Origin: Chamaecrista fasciculata
Taxonomy: Eukaryota > Streptophyta > Magnoliopsida > Fabales > Fabaceae
Length of the DNA: 64,000 nt
Direction: 5' to 3'
Assembly (NCBI GenBank): GCA_003254925.1
Contig: QANZ01001843.1
Coordinates: 38,616 to 102,615 of the forward strand
The translations under genes and the position numbers were made by a program. The notes under the pieces are model-generated. The model did no database searches and had not been told where the DNA came from. It worked only from the letters and a program-made list of their open reading frames with translations. Each line of letters starts with the position of its first letter. Position 1 is the first letter of the stretch. Positions 25,862 to 38,100 of the stretch are shown in pieces.

Positions 25862-26430
25862 TATAACTAAAGTTTAGCTTTATATCTCTTTTTTCTCTGT
25901 TTTTATTTTATCTATATATAGGATCGGACGAGAAGGGGAGGTATGGTTTCATTTTATTAGTCTAATTTCGTCATTGAACTATATATATCTTCTTTTGGTT
26001 CTGAACAATTCATTAATTCCTTCGAACTATGTCGTTAAAAACAATGTTTTATTTCTCTTTTCTACTCTCACCGCGTCTCCCTCCAAATCTATCTTGATAG
26101 ATCAAAAAACCAAGGGAACTTAATAGAAAATGTCTTTCCTCATTCCACATGTACGTATTCAATCTGTTTCTTAAGATGTTATTATCTGTTAATCGCACTA
26201 TTTTCTAGATTCATTTTATTGAACAATACCATCGTTTTTAATCAATTCCCTTATAATTACAGCTTGTTGCTAGCACATGAATTACATTAATTACAGCAAA
26301 GTTCTCATATATTCGCTATAAGTTTCAGATATATGTTGCCTGAGAGGTTAATTTGACTGGTAACGAAGAAGTACAAAAATAGTGTTCAGTATTAATAAAG
26401 ATTATTAAATTGAGGCATTAAATTTAAGAT

Positions 26431-27480
26431 TAGAAGGAATCCTGGTGATAGTTGCTTTACCAGAACACTACAAATTAAGAAGAAAAAAAGCAACGGAAAA
26501 ACTCTATCACCAAAGAGAGTAACAATACATAGAGAAAGTAAAAATGGGAAGGTTGGAACTGCTTGACGGTGTTGAATGTTGACAAGGAAACCAAATACCA
26601 GCGTCTCTTTACAACACACTCGTGCAATCTTAGGCCAAAAAGCACAGGAAAAAAAAAATGTAAAAATACAGAACCAGGCAATTAGGCAATAATGTTCTAA
26701 CCAGAAACCGAAAAGAATTAGATGGAAAAATACGTCATACCGCAATAGATGGAAAAATACGTCATACAGACTGGCGAGTTTGTGCCCAAATTGAAACATC
26801 TGAATCGAGATTTGAACTGAAATAGAGTAGATTAGGTGTTTGGTAATTGATTCTGTGGTGTTGGTAGAGAAAAGACATATGGCAAGTTTGTGCGTGAATC
26901 TAAGATATAGAGAGAAAGAAAGCAATCAAAGTCTTTCGTTAGATTCGCGCACAAACGTGCAATCTGCCTCTGCTCGTTGTTTGGGAAAGCCAAGATGAGA
27001 GGGTGTTGGATTATATATAAGAAGAGAAAAAGAAAAATCAAAAGCGCGTAGATATGCAGCTAGGTATACGTATGCGGTTAATAGATGTATTGGATTAGAG
27101 AGGATATTGGCTGTCAGATGAAACGAGTATTGTGTTGTGCTGTTGCGATGCAATTTAAGTGCGCCATTTGGTGACCACTCCAATATTATGCCTGTGGTCC
27201 CATACTAGTTACATTCCCAAATTAGCCTCTCTTTAAACCCCAATTTTCATCATAAACTTCAAACTACTGGAATAAAGTGGTGTGTCCGCAGGTATTTGCG
27301 TAAAGCTTCAGGTTTTAGTTAGTTTACTTGGACTGTTGCTTAGGATTTTTCCACTAATTTATTTTGCATGTACTCATGTACTCATGTATTTGATTTACAA
27401 AATTGTGTTACACATTAACGTCAGCCTAACAGTCAACGGTCATAAACAATTAAACTACACCGGTAGGGTAGGGGAAGGGC
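26431..27480. other. Unassigned intergenic stretch with a 21-bp direct repeat
   Basis: No gene is recognised. AGATGGAAAAATACGTCATAC occurs twice (26720-26740 and 26747-26767). On the minus strand a TATATATAA box near 27012-27020 is followed by a pyrimidine-rich, leader-like stretch and a weak open frame of about 177 codons (26392-26925). That frame is hydrophobic and of biased composition. The arrangement could be the promoter and leader of a minus-strand gene cut off by the neighbouring duplication, or simply chance. Confidence 0.35.
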
Positions 27481-27624
27481 CGTATTAGGATGGCAATAGT
27501 GATTTTATTATTATTATTATTATTATCCATATTTATATTTGTTTATCTTGTTTAATACTCACATTTTATTTATATTTATATTCTATTTGATATTTAATAC
27601 TCAATATTATTTTTGATTGTCCAA

Positions 27625-27757
27625 CGTATCCCTCAGTTCCTTTAAGGATTTGTCGCTGACCAATTGGTTGCTATGCATAAGGCGGGAATCGAACCCCGAC
27701 ACTTGTTTAAGCGACCTAGTGAGCTAACCACTAGACCAACCAAGCTTGGTTAATATT
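27625..27757 (-). mobile_element. tRNA-derived SINE
   Basis: On the minus strand there is an RNA polymerase III A box (TGGTCTAGTGG, 27738-27728) and B box (GGTTCGATTCC, 27695-27685), spaced as in a tRNA head. These are followed by the non-tRNA body typical of plant SINEs (CCAATTGGTCAGCGACAAATC). The head does not fold as an intact tRNA, so I call it a SINE. Exact ends are uncertain; no A-tail or target duplication was delimited. Confidence 0.75.
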
Positions 27758-27909
27758 TAATTAACAAATATTATAATTTTTAATTAATTTATAATATTTG
27801 TTAACTAAAATAAATTAATTAAAAATTAATAATAACGAGAAATTCTAAAATGAAAAATAGGATATACATATAATTGCGAGATAATATAATCTTATTTTTT
27901 AAAAAATAA

Positions 27910-28480
27910 GGCAAAACACCCTTTCGTGCCCCTAACGTTTGCGGTGATTTTTAATTATGCTTCTAACGTTTCATTTGTGTCAGTTGTGCCCCCAATGTGA
28001 AACGTTAGTTTCAATTATGCCCCCAATTTCATTCATCCACAAAAAAAGCCATTTTCACACGATTTGAGCTCGGTTTTGATCAGATTTCATATAGGTTTTA
28101 ATTTTCGAACATCACAAACTTGGTTCATTGGATCAATTTCAAAGATTAAGCTCAAAGTAGTCCCAAATCCGAAAAAAATCAAACCCGATGAACCCCAAAA
28201 AGGACCAAAACGAAATGCAGCAAAACGAAGCATTTTTCTCAAAATTTCCATGTGCAAAATGATCCTTAGGAGCTAAAAATGAGTACCCATAAACTCATTT
28301 ATCAAAACAAACTGAAATGAACACGGATCGAAGCTCAAAAGTTCCGAAAAACGGTACACTAACGAGGGTGGGGGTATAATTGAAACTAATGTTTCACATT
28401 GGGGGCACAACTGACACAAATGACTTGGGGTATAACTGAAAATCACCGCAAACGTTAGGGGCACGAAATGGTGTTTTGCC
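27910..28480. mobile_element. Mutator-type foldback MITE (571 bp)
   Basis: Terminal inverted repeats of about 115 bp: GGCAAAACACCCTTTCGTGC on the left matches the reverse complement of the right end (GGCAAAACACCATTTCGTGC), and the match continues through CAGTTGTGCCCCCAATGTG. The flanks are AAAAAATAA and TAAAAATAA, an 8-of-9 match consistent with a 9-bp target duplication. The open frames inside are short and unrelated to known proteins. Confidence 0.82.
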
Positions 28481-28780
28481 TAAAAATAATTTAATGTTAA
28501 AAAAATAACTTTTTTAACTCACTAAAACTGTATATGGAGCCACTGCTATCTGTTTATTTCAAACATATCAAATAATTGAAACAATATCTTTTCATTTGAT
28601 ATCCAATATCCCATAATTTATTATNGGTGTTTTGCCTAAAAATAATTTAATGTTAAAAAATAACTTTTTTAACTCACTAAAACTGTATACGGAGCCACTG
28701 CTATCTGTTTATTTCAAACATATCAAATAATTGAAACAATATCTTTTCATTTGATATCCAATATCCCATAATTTATTATT
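28470..28780. repeat. Near-perfect 155-bp duplication around a single N (probable assembly join)
   Basis: Bases 28470-28624 (GGTGTTTTGCC to AATTTATTAT) are repeated from 28626 onward, with one length change in a poly-A run and one T/C difference. The copies are separated by one N at 28625. This is the pattern left when overlapping contig ends or two haplotypes are joined without merging. Confidence 0.85.
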
Positions 28781-30030
28781 TTTTACTATTTATCCTCTAT
28801 TTGATAATGAATGCGGAATATCTTTATAGGTGGATTCGGATACCCGCCCAAATTACGGCATGTCACAATTTTTTTTTTGGATGTGGAAGAAATTAGCTGG
28901 AATTGGGCGTTTCTTTGTTTTTGATCCACAGGATTGGCCTTGTGCTATATTTTTGGTCAGAAGATTGGCCTTGTAGCCATCGCGAGTTGTGAGCTTGAGC
29001 AGTATTTGGGCCACAGAAGCTCAATATATATTTTTAAAACGGGATTCTATTTTCTCACTAGCTGTGACTTGAGCAGTAATTGGGCCGACAAAGCCCAATA
29101 AATATATTTTATAATAATAATTGGCCTTCGAGACAATCTAAGGAAAATGAAGAGAACAAATTAACCATAACTTAACCACCAAGCCTAAATCTTCTGAACG
29201 AAAAGGCCAATCCGTACAAGCAAATATTTCACATCAAATTGCAAAACGAATACTCTGGCTTCTTTATACGATGGGCGATGAGGATATTAATTAGTATTTA
29301 TATATTTATTGGTGGAATTTAATTAGTATTTAGTATAGAGGATTAGCACGATGATAACATGCAAGTATACAAGTTAACTAATTATACGCATGTGACCACG
29401 CCACGTCCTCAGCTCGTGAACATTTGGATAACTTAGAATGAGCTTTTCATTGATCTGCCACGTGGCTGCCACACTGTCCGATCCACTCGACCATATATTT
29501 TGCTTGTATAGTACGGTACTATAAAAGCAAAACCCAATGGGGCAAAATTATATTCCCATCATGACCTTAAGAAGGCATTACGAAAACTGATGATGAGTGT
29601 TCTTAATTAAGCACATGCAAAGAACATGGCATGATGATCGTTTTGTTCGTAGAATATAGAGAGCGAAGTTGTGTTGGGTATGAAGGGTTCTAATGGGCCA
29701 TCGAGGCCTACAATGATATAATGATAATTTATTATTATTATTATTTAGCATGTGGCACTGCCAGTTCGCCCAAAAACTGGCCATTAACAATTAAAAAGAA
29801 TAATATAGTTGGGGGAAAATGGCAAAGTGGGATCGAAATAAATTAATGTCGATGAGTATATAGATGTATAATTAGTGAACCAAATATGTCCATGTGTTGA
29901 ATATTGATTGATAGCAAGAAATTAGAAGCAGAAAATTGAGAAATAATGAGAATAATAATAAACAGAAGACGGCTGGGACAATGATGTTTGCAATTAAGGT
30001 ATTATTCATTATTGGCCACAAAGAGTGAAG

Positions 30031-30069
<39 letters not shown>

Positions 30070-31445
30070 GAATAGATGGTGTAAAGGGATATTGGCCAGG
30101 CCGATACTTACGATCTGTCTATGTCTGCGATGACCCGTATGCTTGACACTTACTACAATAGCATGTGGATGCATGTTCATCAACTCAAGCTCCCGAAAAA
30201 GAAGTTGCTCATGAATAGATGATATATCTACATCAACTTCTAATTTATATCTGAAGAGATATAATATATATATATAGTGGAATGAGTCATCAATTTTTTT
30301 CAAAAGCTTACCATTTCATTTTGCATAAGTACATGAACCAAGCACACACACCGTAAAATAAGTAATGGTATCTATGAAATAGGGATTTCTTTTATATATA
30401 ATTTATATATGTGGAATTAAAGTGAAGTGGTATAGAATGTTCCAGGAAAAGAAAACTGTGGTCACCTTTTAATTGCTTTCCCTTGAAACAAATAAAGAGA
30501 AAGATTTGATCCTAAACCTGAGATCCGGCAGTGACGAATTAATTAAGATGCATTCATCTCTATCTAAATTTGTCTCAATTCTTGTCAAGGTGTCAGCTCC
30601 TCAATCTATCGGCCTAGTAATGAAATGAAGCAGGCTAGCTCCTACATACTAAGTAGTGTTGAATCAAAAAATGTGGTTCATGAATATTGTCAGAAAGAAA
30701 CCTACCTTATCCCAACATTAGTATCCAAATTGTCCACTTTTTGTATACATAAGTATTGACAAGCCACAATCAGCTGGTACTCAAATGCTTTTTTTAAAGC
30801 CCTATACGAGCAGGTTTCCTCACGAGAAACATGTGGATATATAGTGAGTGATCGAAGAAGAGGTTGATAATAATACAGGTATATAATATAATGCCACGTT
30901 TATTGAGCTGGAATGGAAGGAGATGGAGGAGAGGGCATTAATTAATATTTGACACATTGGTAAAATGCATTGAATTTAGAAAGTGGTGGGGGGGAGGAAT
31001 AATCCAGGGTGGTCTTATTGGATGAAGATGTGTGTGAATGTGTGATGAAAGGTGGTGGTTTAGAGAGGAGAATAGGTTTGGGTGCTGTGAATTGAAGAAG
31101 AAGAATCATGTGGATGCATGTGGATTATTGAGTTGGAGAACATGCTCAAAAGCAAACCAACAACACACTCCCCTACACGTGTCTCTCTCTCATTCATCCA
31201 TCCCATTCTATTGGAGACCTTCTCTGAATTTGTATTGTGGTCCCCACCTTCCAATCCTTTTATTTTATTCTCTATTATCCAATCCAATCCAATAATTAAT
31301 ACAAGTAACACTACCTATATAATAGTACTCAATTCATCATCTTGCATTGTGTCATACATACTCGATCATATATATTCTTCCTTCGTCTAGCAATATATAT
31401 ATATATACCTTATTAATAATCTCGATCAAACATTTAATTTGAAGC
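28781..31445. other. Intergenic stretch, no gene seen; (TA)n microsatellite
   Basis: No supported gene. A long (AT)n run lies at about 30031-30066. A minus-strand open frame at 30067-30303 (including HEQLLFRELELMNMHPHAIV) has protein-like composition, but I cannot assign it to a family. From about 30900 the sequence is probably the promoter of the UPBEAT1-like gene. Confidence 0.5.
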
Positions 31446-31787
31446 ATGGGAATTTGGTCACAAACTTGCCCTGTTTCCATGTGTCTGAGAAATCTGGTTG
31501 AGGGGAGTGATGAAGGCATTAGAAGAAGAATGGAGCAGAGAAAGAGTAAGATTTTGATGAAGAGAAGGAGGGCACGATTTGTAGAAGGATGTAGAAGTAG
31601 AAGGCGAGGCATGGGGATGAGAACGAGGGTGAGAACATTGAAGAGGCTTATACCAAACACGCAATCAATGAATTTGGATGGACTCTTCAGGGAGACAGCT
31701 CAATACATTTTGGCCTTGCAAACTAGACTCAGAGTCATGCAGATTATGCTTCATGTATTCACGCCTTCCAATTCTCATCACCAATGA
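31446..31787 (+). CDS. UPB1: UPBEAT1-like atypical bHLH transcription factor
   Basis: A single-exon frame of 113 residues starting MGIWSQTCP, close to the length of Arabidopsis UPB1 (about 100). The N-terminal half is very rich in Arg and Lys. The C-terminal half is a helix-loop-helix: TLKRLIPNTQSMNLDGLFRE followed by TAQYILALQTRLRVMQIML. The pattern VKTLK-LVPN...GLDGLFRQTADYILAL is diagnostic of UPBEAT1 and relatives. The basic region lacks the canonical E-box-reading residues, as in that group. In Arabidopsis UPB1 represses peroxidase genes and shifts the reactive-oxygen balance that sets the switch from proliferation to differentiation in roots. It shares strand with the WRKY gene 8 kb downstream; in Arabidopsis these two are neighbours, which supports the assignment. 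Confidence 0.9.
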   Translation: MGIWSQTCPVSMCLRNLVEGSDEGIRRRMEQRKSKILMKRRRARFVEGCRSRRRGMGMRTRVRTLKRLIPNTQSMNLDGLFRETAQYILALQTRLRVMQIMLHVFTPSNSHHQ

Positions 31788-32731
31788 CTCATCACTACTT
31801 CTGCAAATTCAATATTCTTTGCTTTTATTTCATTCTACCAACGCTGTCAGGACTATTACTGTTATTATTAGCTCTTGTTTATCCTTTATTTTCTAGGTAT
31901 ACAACATATATCCCACATCTGCTTAATTAATTTCCTGCCTAAATATTGCCTAGATTTATAACACCTTACTTGGTGTGACCATTTTAATTATTTCTCAAAA
32001 TATATATATAATCAGCTGTACGTAGTTATCATTTTTTACGATTTCTTCTGTAATTCATTTAATATCAGTTTAATTAGTCGATCTATCCTCGCTCAGTTGC
32101 CTATATTAATTATGATTTTTGTTGCCATTGAAGGCTTCTAATATTATTTATGTATTCTCTAGCTTAAATTAATTGCTCTTTCTGTTTCCTTTAAATTTGA
32201 TTAACATATAACGACTAATTTATCGAAAAAATTTCCCTTGACTCAGCCAAATTTCTCACTGCAATGTTTGCCCTACAAAACTGTAGCAATCAAAAGTGGT
32301 TCATGCAAAAAAAAAAAAAAAATNNNNNNNNAAAAAAAAAAAAAAAAAAAAAAAAATCAAAAGTGATTGGCTACAATTCCTATATTAGGTACTAATTCTC
32401 AACTTTGTTTAATACCTATTCAGATAAAGTTGTAAATTTATAGACAGGCTTGAATATTTAAATTATGGTCAAATACGTAATTTGATAAGAGATGTAATGA
32501 AGTTTTACAATTGATCACCAGTTCACCACCGTGGACATGACTCATGACTCATGACGCGCAAACATAGAAGGTAGAAACTATAGGAAGAAAAGACACACAC
32601 AGGTTGAAACATTATTATCAACTCCCGCGGCGGATAAAATTGCTGCCAAATGCAGGATTTTATGTTATCTCCAGGAGGCAGCAAGGGCGGTCAAGTGTAT
32701 TTTTGTGTCAAGAAATTAGATCAAGTTAATG
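31788..32731. other. Intergenic stretch with a small N gap in poly-A
   Basis: The 3' region of the UPBEAT1-like gene followed by non-coding DNA. Eight N at 32324-32331 lie inside a poly-A run. CAAAAGTG occurs on both sides, so a homopolymer assembly problem is likely. Confidence 0.6.
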
Positions 32732-33040
32732 TGTATAAAAGCCTACCTCACCCCAAAAGAGTTCTCAAAGCGAGAAGATTACCTCATTATATGTAGAGTT
32801 AGAAAGTCTTTTAACCAAGTAATGTGAGACTTCAATACGCCCCCCTCACGTCCAAAATAGGAGCGTGAAACCAACGGGTTATTCCAGAGCAGCCCACAAT
32901 AAGGCTCATCCATCCCACATGCCCAGGCTTTGATACCATGTAGAAAGGCCTAACTCACTCCAAAAGAGCTCTCAAAGAGAGAGGATTGCCTCATTATATA
33001 GTTAGAAAGCCTTTTAATCAAATAATGTGGGACTTCAACA
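32732..33040 (-). mobile_element. Complete TRIM retrotransposon (309 bp)
   Basis: A complete miniature LTR element flanked by an exact 5-bp target duplication, TAATG (32727-32731 and 33041-33045). Read on the minus strand, the 5' LTR is 33040-32939, beginning TGTTGAAGTCCCACATT and ending TACA. A primer-binding site TGGTATCAAAGCC (complementary to initiator tRNA-Met) follows directly at 32938-32926. A roughly 100-bp internal region ends in a purine tract (GAGGGGGG). The 3' LTR is 32837-32732. There is no coding capacity. The two LTRs differ at many positions, so the insertion is old. Confidence 0.92.
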
Positions 33041-33045
33041 TAATG

Positions 33046-35144
33046 AAACAGTTTTTGAAAATTAAATACATAATTTCATTTCTAAAATATTTCAAATAAC
33101 GATTTAGCCATCGTGATAATTTGATCTATAAATTTAAATTGATTTTATATTTTTTTATCCTTTAATTTATATTTTTTTGTCCTTAAGTTTATACAAAATT
33201 TATATATTGTGGTCTCTGAATTTGACCTAGGGACTAAATTATTGGCGATTGTAATCTTTCAAGGACTTAGTCGTATATTTCAATTATTCCATAATTGATT
33301 TGTCAAATTGAAATAAATTCAAGGATTAAATAGTAAATTCTCTTTAATTTTTGCTACCATTATTATGATTTGGGCCATGAAACCCCATTGGAGGTTGCAG
33401 TTTGGGTGAGAGGAAGAATAAAGGTCGGCGTTCTAGCAGGTTAATGGGCCTCATATGAAATAATCCAAAACAAAGCCCAATACATTTTTTTGGGCCCATA
33501 TATAAGGCCTCGCCGGGGAAGGATTAGTCAGGCTTAGCCCATAGTTTCCCCTTTCGAAAAGAAAATAGAAAGCGAAGCTCAAACTCTCAACTCTAGACAT
33601 TTTTTGTCATAGATGGCGTAAATTTATGGTCTTCCACTGGCCAGGCATTTGGGATTTTAGAGAGCTCTATTTGTTTATTATTAATTTCAGTATTTTTCTT
33701 ATAATTAATGTCTATGTTTTAAAGCTCAAAATGGATAATTCTGTGTAATTCAACGACAGAGTTAAGAATAATAGTTGGAGGGAAAAGCAACCATCCAGCT
33801 ATGAGGTATGATTGAGATTAGATTATTGTATATCTAGTGGAGATATGGATTTGAAAACAACAAGCATTTCTGGTAACAAATGGTAGGTCCAGAGGCCCAC
33901 GTAAAAGTGATTCATCCAAAGCGGAAATTTTTAAATACCATTACTTCCTGGACCAAAAAAAAAAATACCATTACTTCTACTCTTCTACATAATATCAATA
34001 TATTAAATTTAAACTCTCTCTCTATATATATATATAAGTACTGTTGGCTAAATGTAAACTTAAGAAAGGAGAAAATAGTTAATGAGAAGATCACATGATG
34101 GGTCTGAGCGAGCATTGTGATGTGTTTATGAGTAAAAGCCATAGATTTTGTAATTGTAACATTTAAAGTGGCCGGGACACCCGCATTATGATGATGGCTT
34201 TAATGGGCAATAGTAAGTCAAACCAATCAAACACCTCGTTTTCATCACAAGGTGAAAGGTGAAAGGAAATTAAGGAAACAAATCACATACACCGTAATCG
34301 CGTACGATCCATATTTATTGCTTTAATTTCTGAATTAATGATGTGGGCTTGGGAGGATAATTGGATTAACAAAATACTACTGGCTTACAAGAGTGTCGGT
34401 ACTCATCAAGAGAGAAATTCATTTCCTACATATACTCATTCTCTCTCTCGTGCTTCGCTATAAGGTATGGGCAGCTCCTCTTTTTTCATATTTTGATGCT
34501 ACGGTACTGCTTTTTCCATGCATACTCTCTTATAGCAACTCTGAATCTCCTTCCATGGTCGATTAAGATGTATCACAAGTACACCACTTCATTTTATACC
34601 CATTTCCTTTCCCCCCTTCAATGTTTCATGCTTCAAATTAACTAATTTACTCCTCCCTATTTATGCTATAATTTTCATTTTAAATCCTGTTATGAGGCTT
34701 GATATATAAATATTTACAATTAAAAAAAAAGGCAGAGAAAGATATAATTGTGGGGTTGTCTTACTGGATTCCAAATACACAGCAGGTTGTTACATATATA
34801 AAAATTATGAGTTTTCGTCTTTTTCTATTTGACTCACCCAGGAGTCACTCTCACACTGTCATTCACATACACACACATATATATATATACTCAATCCAGA
34901 TTGAGAGAGTATGTAAAGTGTAAACTGTGAAGGTTCAAGTTGAAAAAAAAAAAATAGATCCACGTAGGACAAACCAAACAATACTGGTTTTTATTTTTTA
35001 TTTTTACTATTGACCTGGTTATTGCTATCTCTTGAATTTTCTTTAATTTGATTGCGTGTGTGAGCTTTTAAGATTCAGAGGTCAATCGGATGATATATGA
35101 TTCACAAGAGATCATTTTTTGTTTTTATATATAAAATGAAGGAA

Positions 35145-35175
<31 letters not shown>

Positions 35176-38100
35176 CAAGAGGAAGTTTCTGTAACAAGGG
35201 ATGAGGATGGAGTTGGATATACAGGAAAAGACTGGAGCCCTAAAATTATGGCAATGTTCTAGAAGGTGTTTGCCACAGATCGAGCGAATCATAAAGATTT
35301 GGTTTATTATATTTAATTTGGGTCATGAAAAGGATAAGTTCACCACTCCAAGTGGGTCACCTGTAATCAAAAGTAACGGTTACGTGGGGTAAGAAATCTT
35401 TATCAAATATACATTAAATCATTATGCATTCAGCAATCTCTAATTATATTACTTATTAACATGTTATATATGACCCGCCGGCAATCATGGAACCCTTACT
35501 AATTAACGCAAACCCCAAACCTACTGAAACCTATTATTATATATTATACCCACCCCTCTTTAATTTCCTTCTTTATTTGATCATCATCTCCATCTTAATT
35601 CTCAATTACCAAGTCAACCTAATAGAGCCTGAACTTCATAATTATGGTACTTGTCTACTTCTTCCGCTAATTAACTACCACCAACATGTTCATTATTTAT
35701 CTTCCGCTCATACCACGCCTTCTGATCTCCTCCTTTAATTTCATCCATCAAAAGCTCCCATATTAATATTATTGCTTTGCTTTCTTTATATATATATATA
35801 TATATATATTATGCATTTTCACGTGCATATATCATTTTATTAACAATCCACGACGATATATTATATATTTACAATATATGGTGGGTGAGTGGGTGTGATA
35901 TACAACTTTAACAATTTTATTGATCATGCGGACCATAAATTAAAATACAATTGGCAATATTATTATTATAAATTTGACCTAGCACATTGAGTGATGAGCA
36001 TCGACAACCTACCGTGGACTCGTGACCCTGGTCAATTCTTGGGCTCGTAGATCGGTGCAAATGCAATTTGGGCTTCGGAAGCAAGACGGCGACGTTTCGC
36101 AAATAGACAAAACTAGTTTTCATTCTTGTTTATACATCTACGTATTTCTGTCCATTCTTGATCCATCTTGAGCTCCCAAAACGTTTCCAAGAAGCAACCT
36201 CCGGTCAAAGTCAAACAATCAATCCCAAACGAATTGCCTGTATTTTACTGTTTTATCTTTTAAAAAACCTTAACTCTATACGGAATTGAAAATTCAGAAA
36301 CAGATCCCTCAAAATAAGGCTGATTCACACTTTCATAATTAAATATATATCTACTAAATAATATATGATATTCTCGCCACTCCAAAGGGCGCGTCATCAA
36401 TAATTAATGTTTATATAACAAACTGAGCTGAGAATATATACCTATAAACCCTGCTTCTTCAAGCAAACACACTTTACCTGAGTTTACGAAATTGCAAGTG
36501 ACAGTATAATTATAACTTTCCACACATGGAATAATGAGATCATATATATATAAGAATATAATTAATGCATAAATGCTTTTCAGAAGTTTGAAAGATGAGC
36601 ACGTCATTAGGAATGTGGGGAAAAAAAGAGTATATATCTCACAAAAATCCAATCGTCAGCCTCCGAGTTGTGACGTAATAATTACCTCTCCAACCCGGCC
36701 AAAGAAACAAGTTATTTCAGTTTCATTCGCGTAGTATCAATCGTATGAGAATGAAATTACGAACATATTAAATTACATAAAGGATTGTGAGTCTTATTAT
36801 GGAGGTATATATAATATAACTCGAGATTTAGAAACGAATTTACTAAAAAAAATGTAATAAATAATAGGAGGAAATAAAGAAAGAGAAGGAAAAAAAGAGC
36901 TATGGAGGGAATTGGTACATGCGTGTAGAAGTGAGGAAAGGGCACGTGTAGGATTGCGCATGGAGATGGAGATAGCGAATGGATGGAGACAGGGACCCAT
37001 CAACATACAAAAGGACGGTCACAGTGTATTATTATTTTGATTTGTGAGAGATGTTGTATTGTATCATTGTATGTATACATATGTTGTATTTATATGTAGG
37101 CACCTCTCTCACTCTGCAACGTGGGTGTGGGAGCTACATCCATCATTCCAATTTTTCATTTGCTTTTATTTTTCTACCATTAACACTCACTTTTCTGCCC
37201 ACGTATATCTGTCCTTTCCATTTTTTCATAGCTGCAACTTAAATACCTGAGCTAGGAATTTAATTTGTAATTTTTTATTCTTTTCCATTGTGTAATCTGA
37301 TCAATGTAAATATAGCAAATTAACACACACACACACACACACGTGTGTGTGTGAGTGTGTGTTTATATGATTATAATTTTATGTATATCCTTCATTTAAT
37401 TAATCCGTCAAAAGTAGATACTTGACAAAAACAAAGTTGTTTTCCAATTTAAGTGATAAGTAATTTTTAATATATAGTTTAACTAACCAATGCATGTATT
37501 AAGTTTCATATTTGAGATTTTATGAATATAATTATTCTCATCAAAAGATTCTTTCAATATGATTAGGTGTAAAATACAAATTGAATCCAAATCAATATTA
37601 GTGATGTGGTTAAAATTTTCTAAAATATAGATCATATAAAAGAATGATATTTTTTAGTTTTACATGATTATAATCATAATTTATTTGGCTTATATTTCTC
37701 ATAATTAATTAACATGAACATTCATTTGATTTTTTGAAATATGTTTAATTAGAAAAATGTAGATGAAATTGCATCCATATATTGAGGAAGTGAATAGGTA
37801 TAGTTTGGCGTTTGCGTTGGCATAGCATATAGAGTATAAGAGTGGTTGAAGGGAAAGAGTGGAATTAATAGTGGATGCATGGCTAGGTAGGTACCAATAC
37901 CAAGTACTTACACGCAAACTATGTCAGCATGCGTCTCGTGGCTCCTTTAAAACCACACGTGCATGAGCTTTTCGCCATTCCAATTCTCTCTACCTAAAGA
38001 GACTGACTCTCTACCTTCTCATATATCATATATATATATATACCTCATGCATACTCATCATATATACATCCATCCATCCATCTTCACTTCATTACACTTA

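Larger units (their letters stand above)
21578..26430. repeat. Tandem segmental duplication, second unit (contains the intact E2-like copy)
   Basis: Homologous to 18310-21110. Matching sequence runs from 21578 to about 21657, is interrupted by about 2.3 kb of transposon DNA, resumes at about 23950 (CATCATGAAGGGTATTATAAATC) and continues to about 26430. The upstream region, coding region and 3' flank are all represented. Confidence 0.85.

Noticed and set aside
26392-26925. 177-codon hydrophobic frame on the minus strand as a membrane protein
   Set aside because: Its composition reflects T-rich DNA. It crosses the border of the tandem duplication and resembles no family.
27660-27757. tRNA gene on the minus strand (A and B boxes present)
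   Set aside because: The boxes are followed by a SINE body rather than a closing acceptor stem, and the 5' half does not pair with the 3' half.
31038-31390. Short frames on both strands just upstream of UPB1
   Set aside because: Low-complexity promoter and leader sequence with overlapping frames on both strands; no similarity to proteins.
36757-37250. Several 60-80-codon frames on both strands
   Set aside because: Overlapping frames in AT-rich or T-rich DNA without family similarity or splice context.
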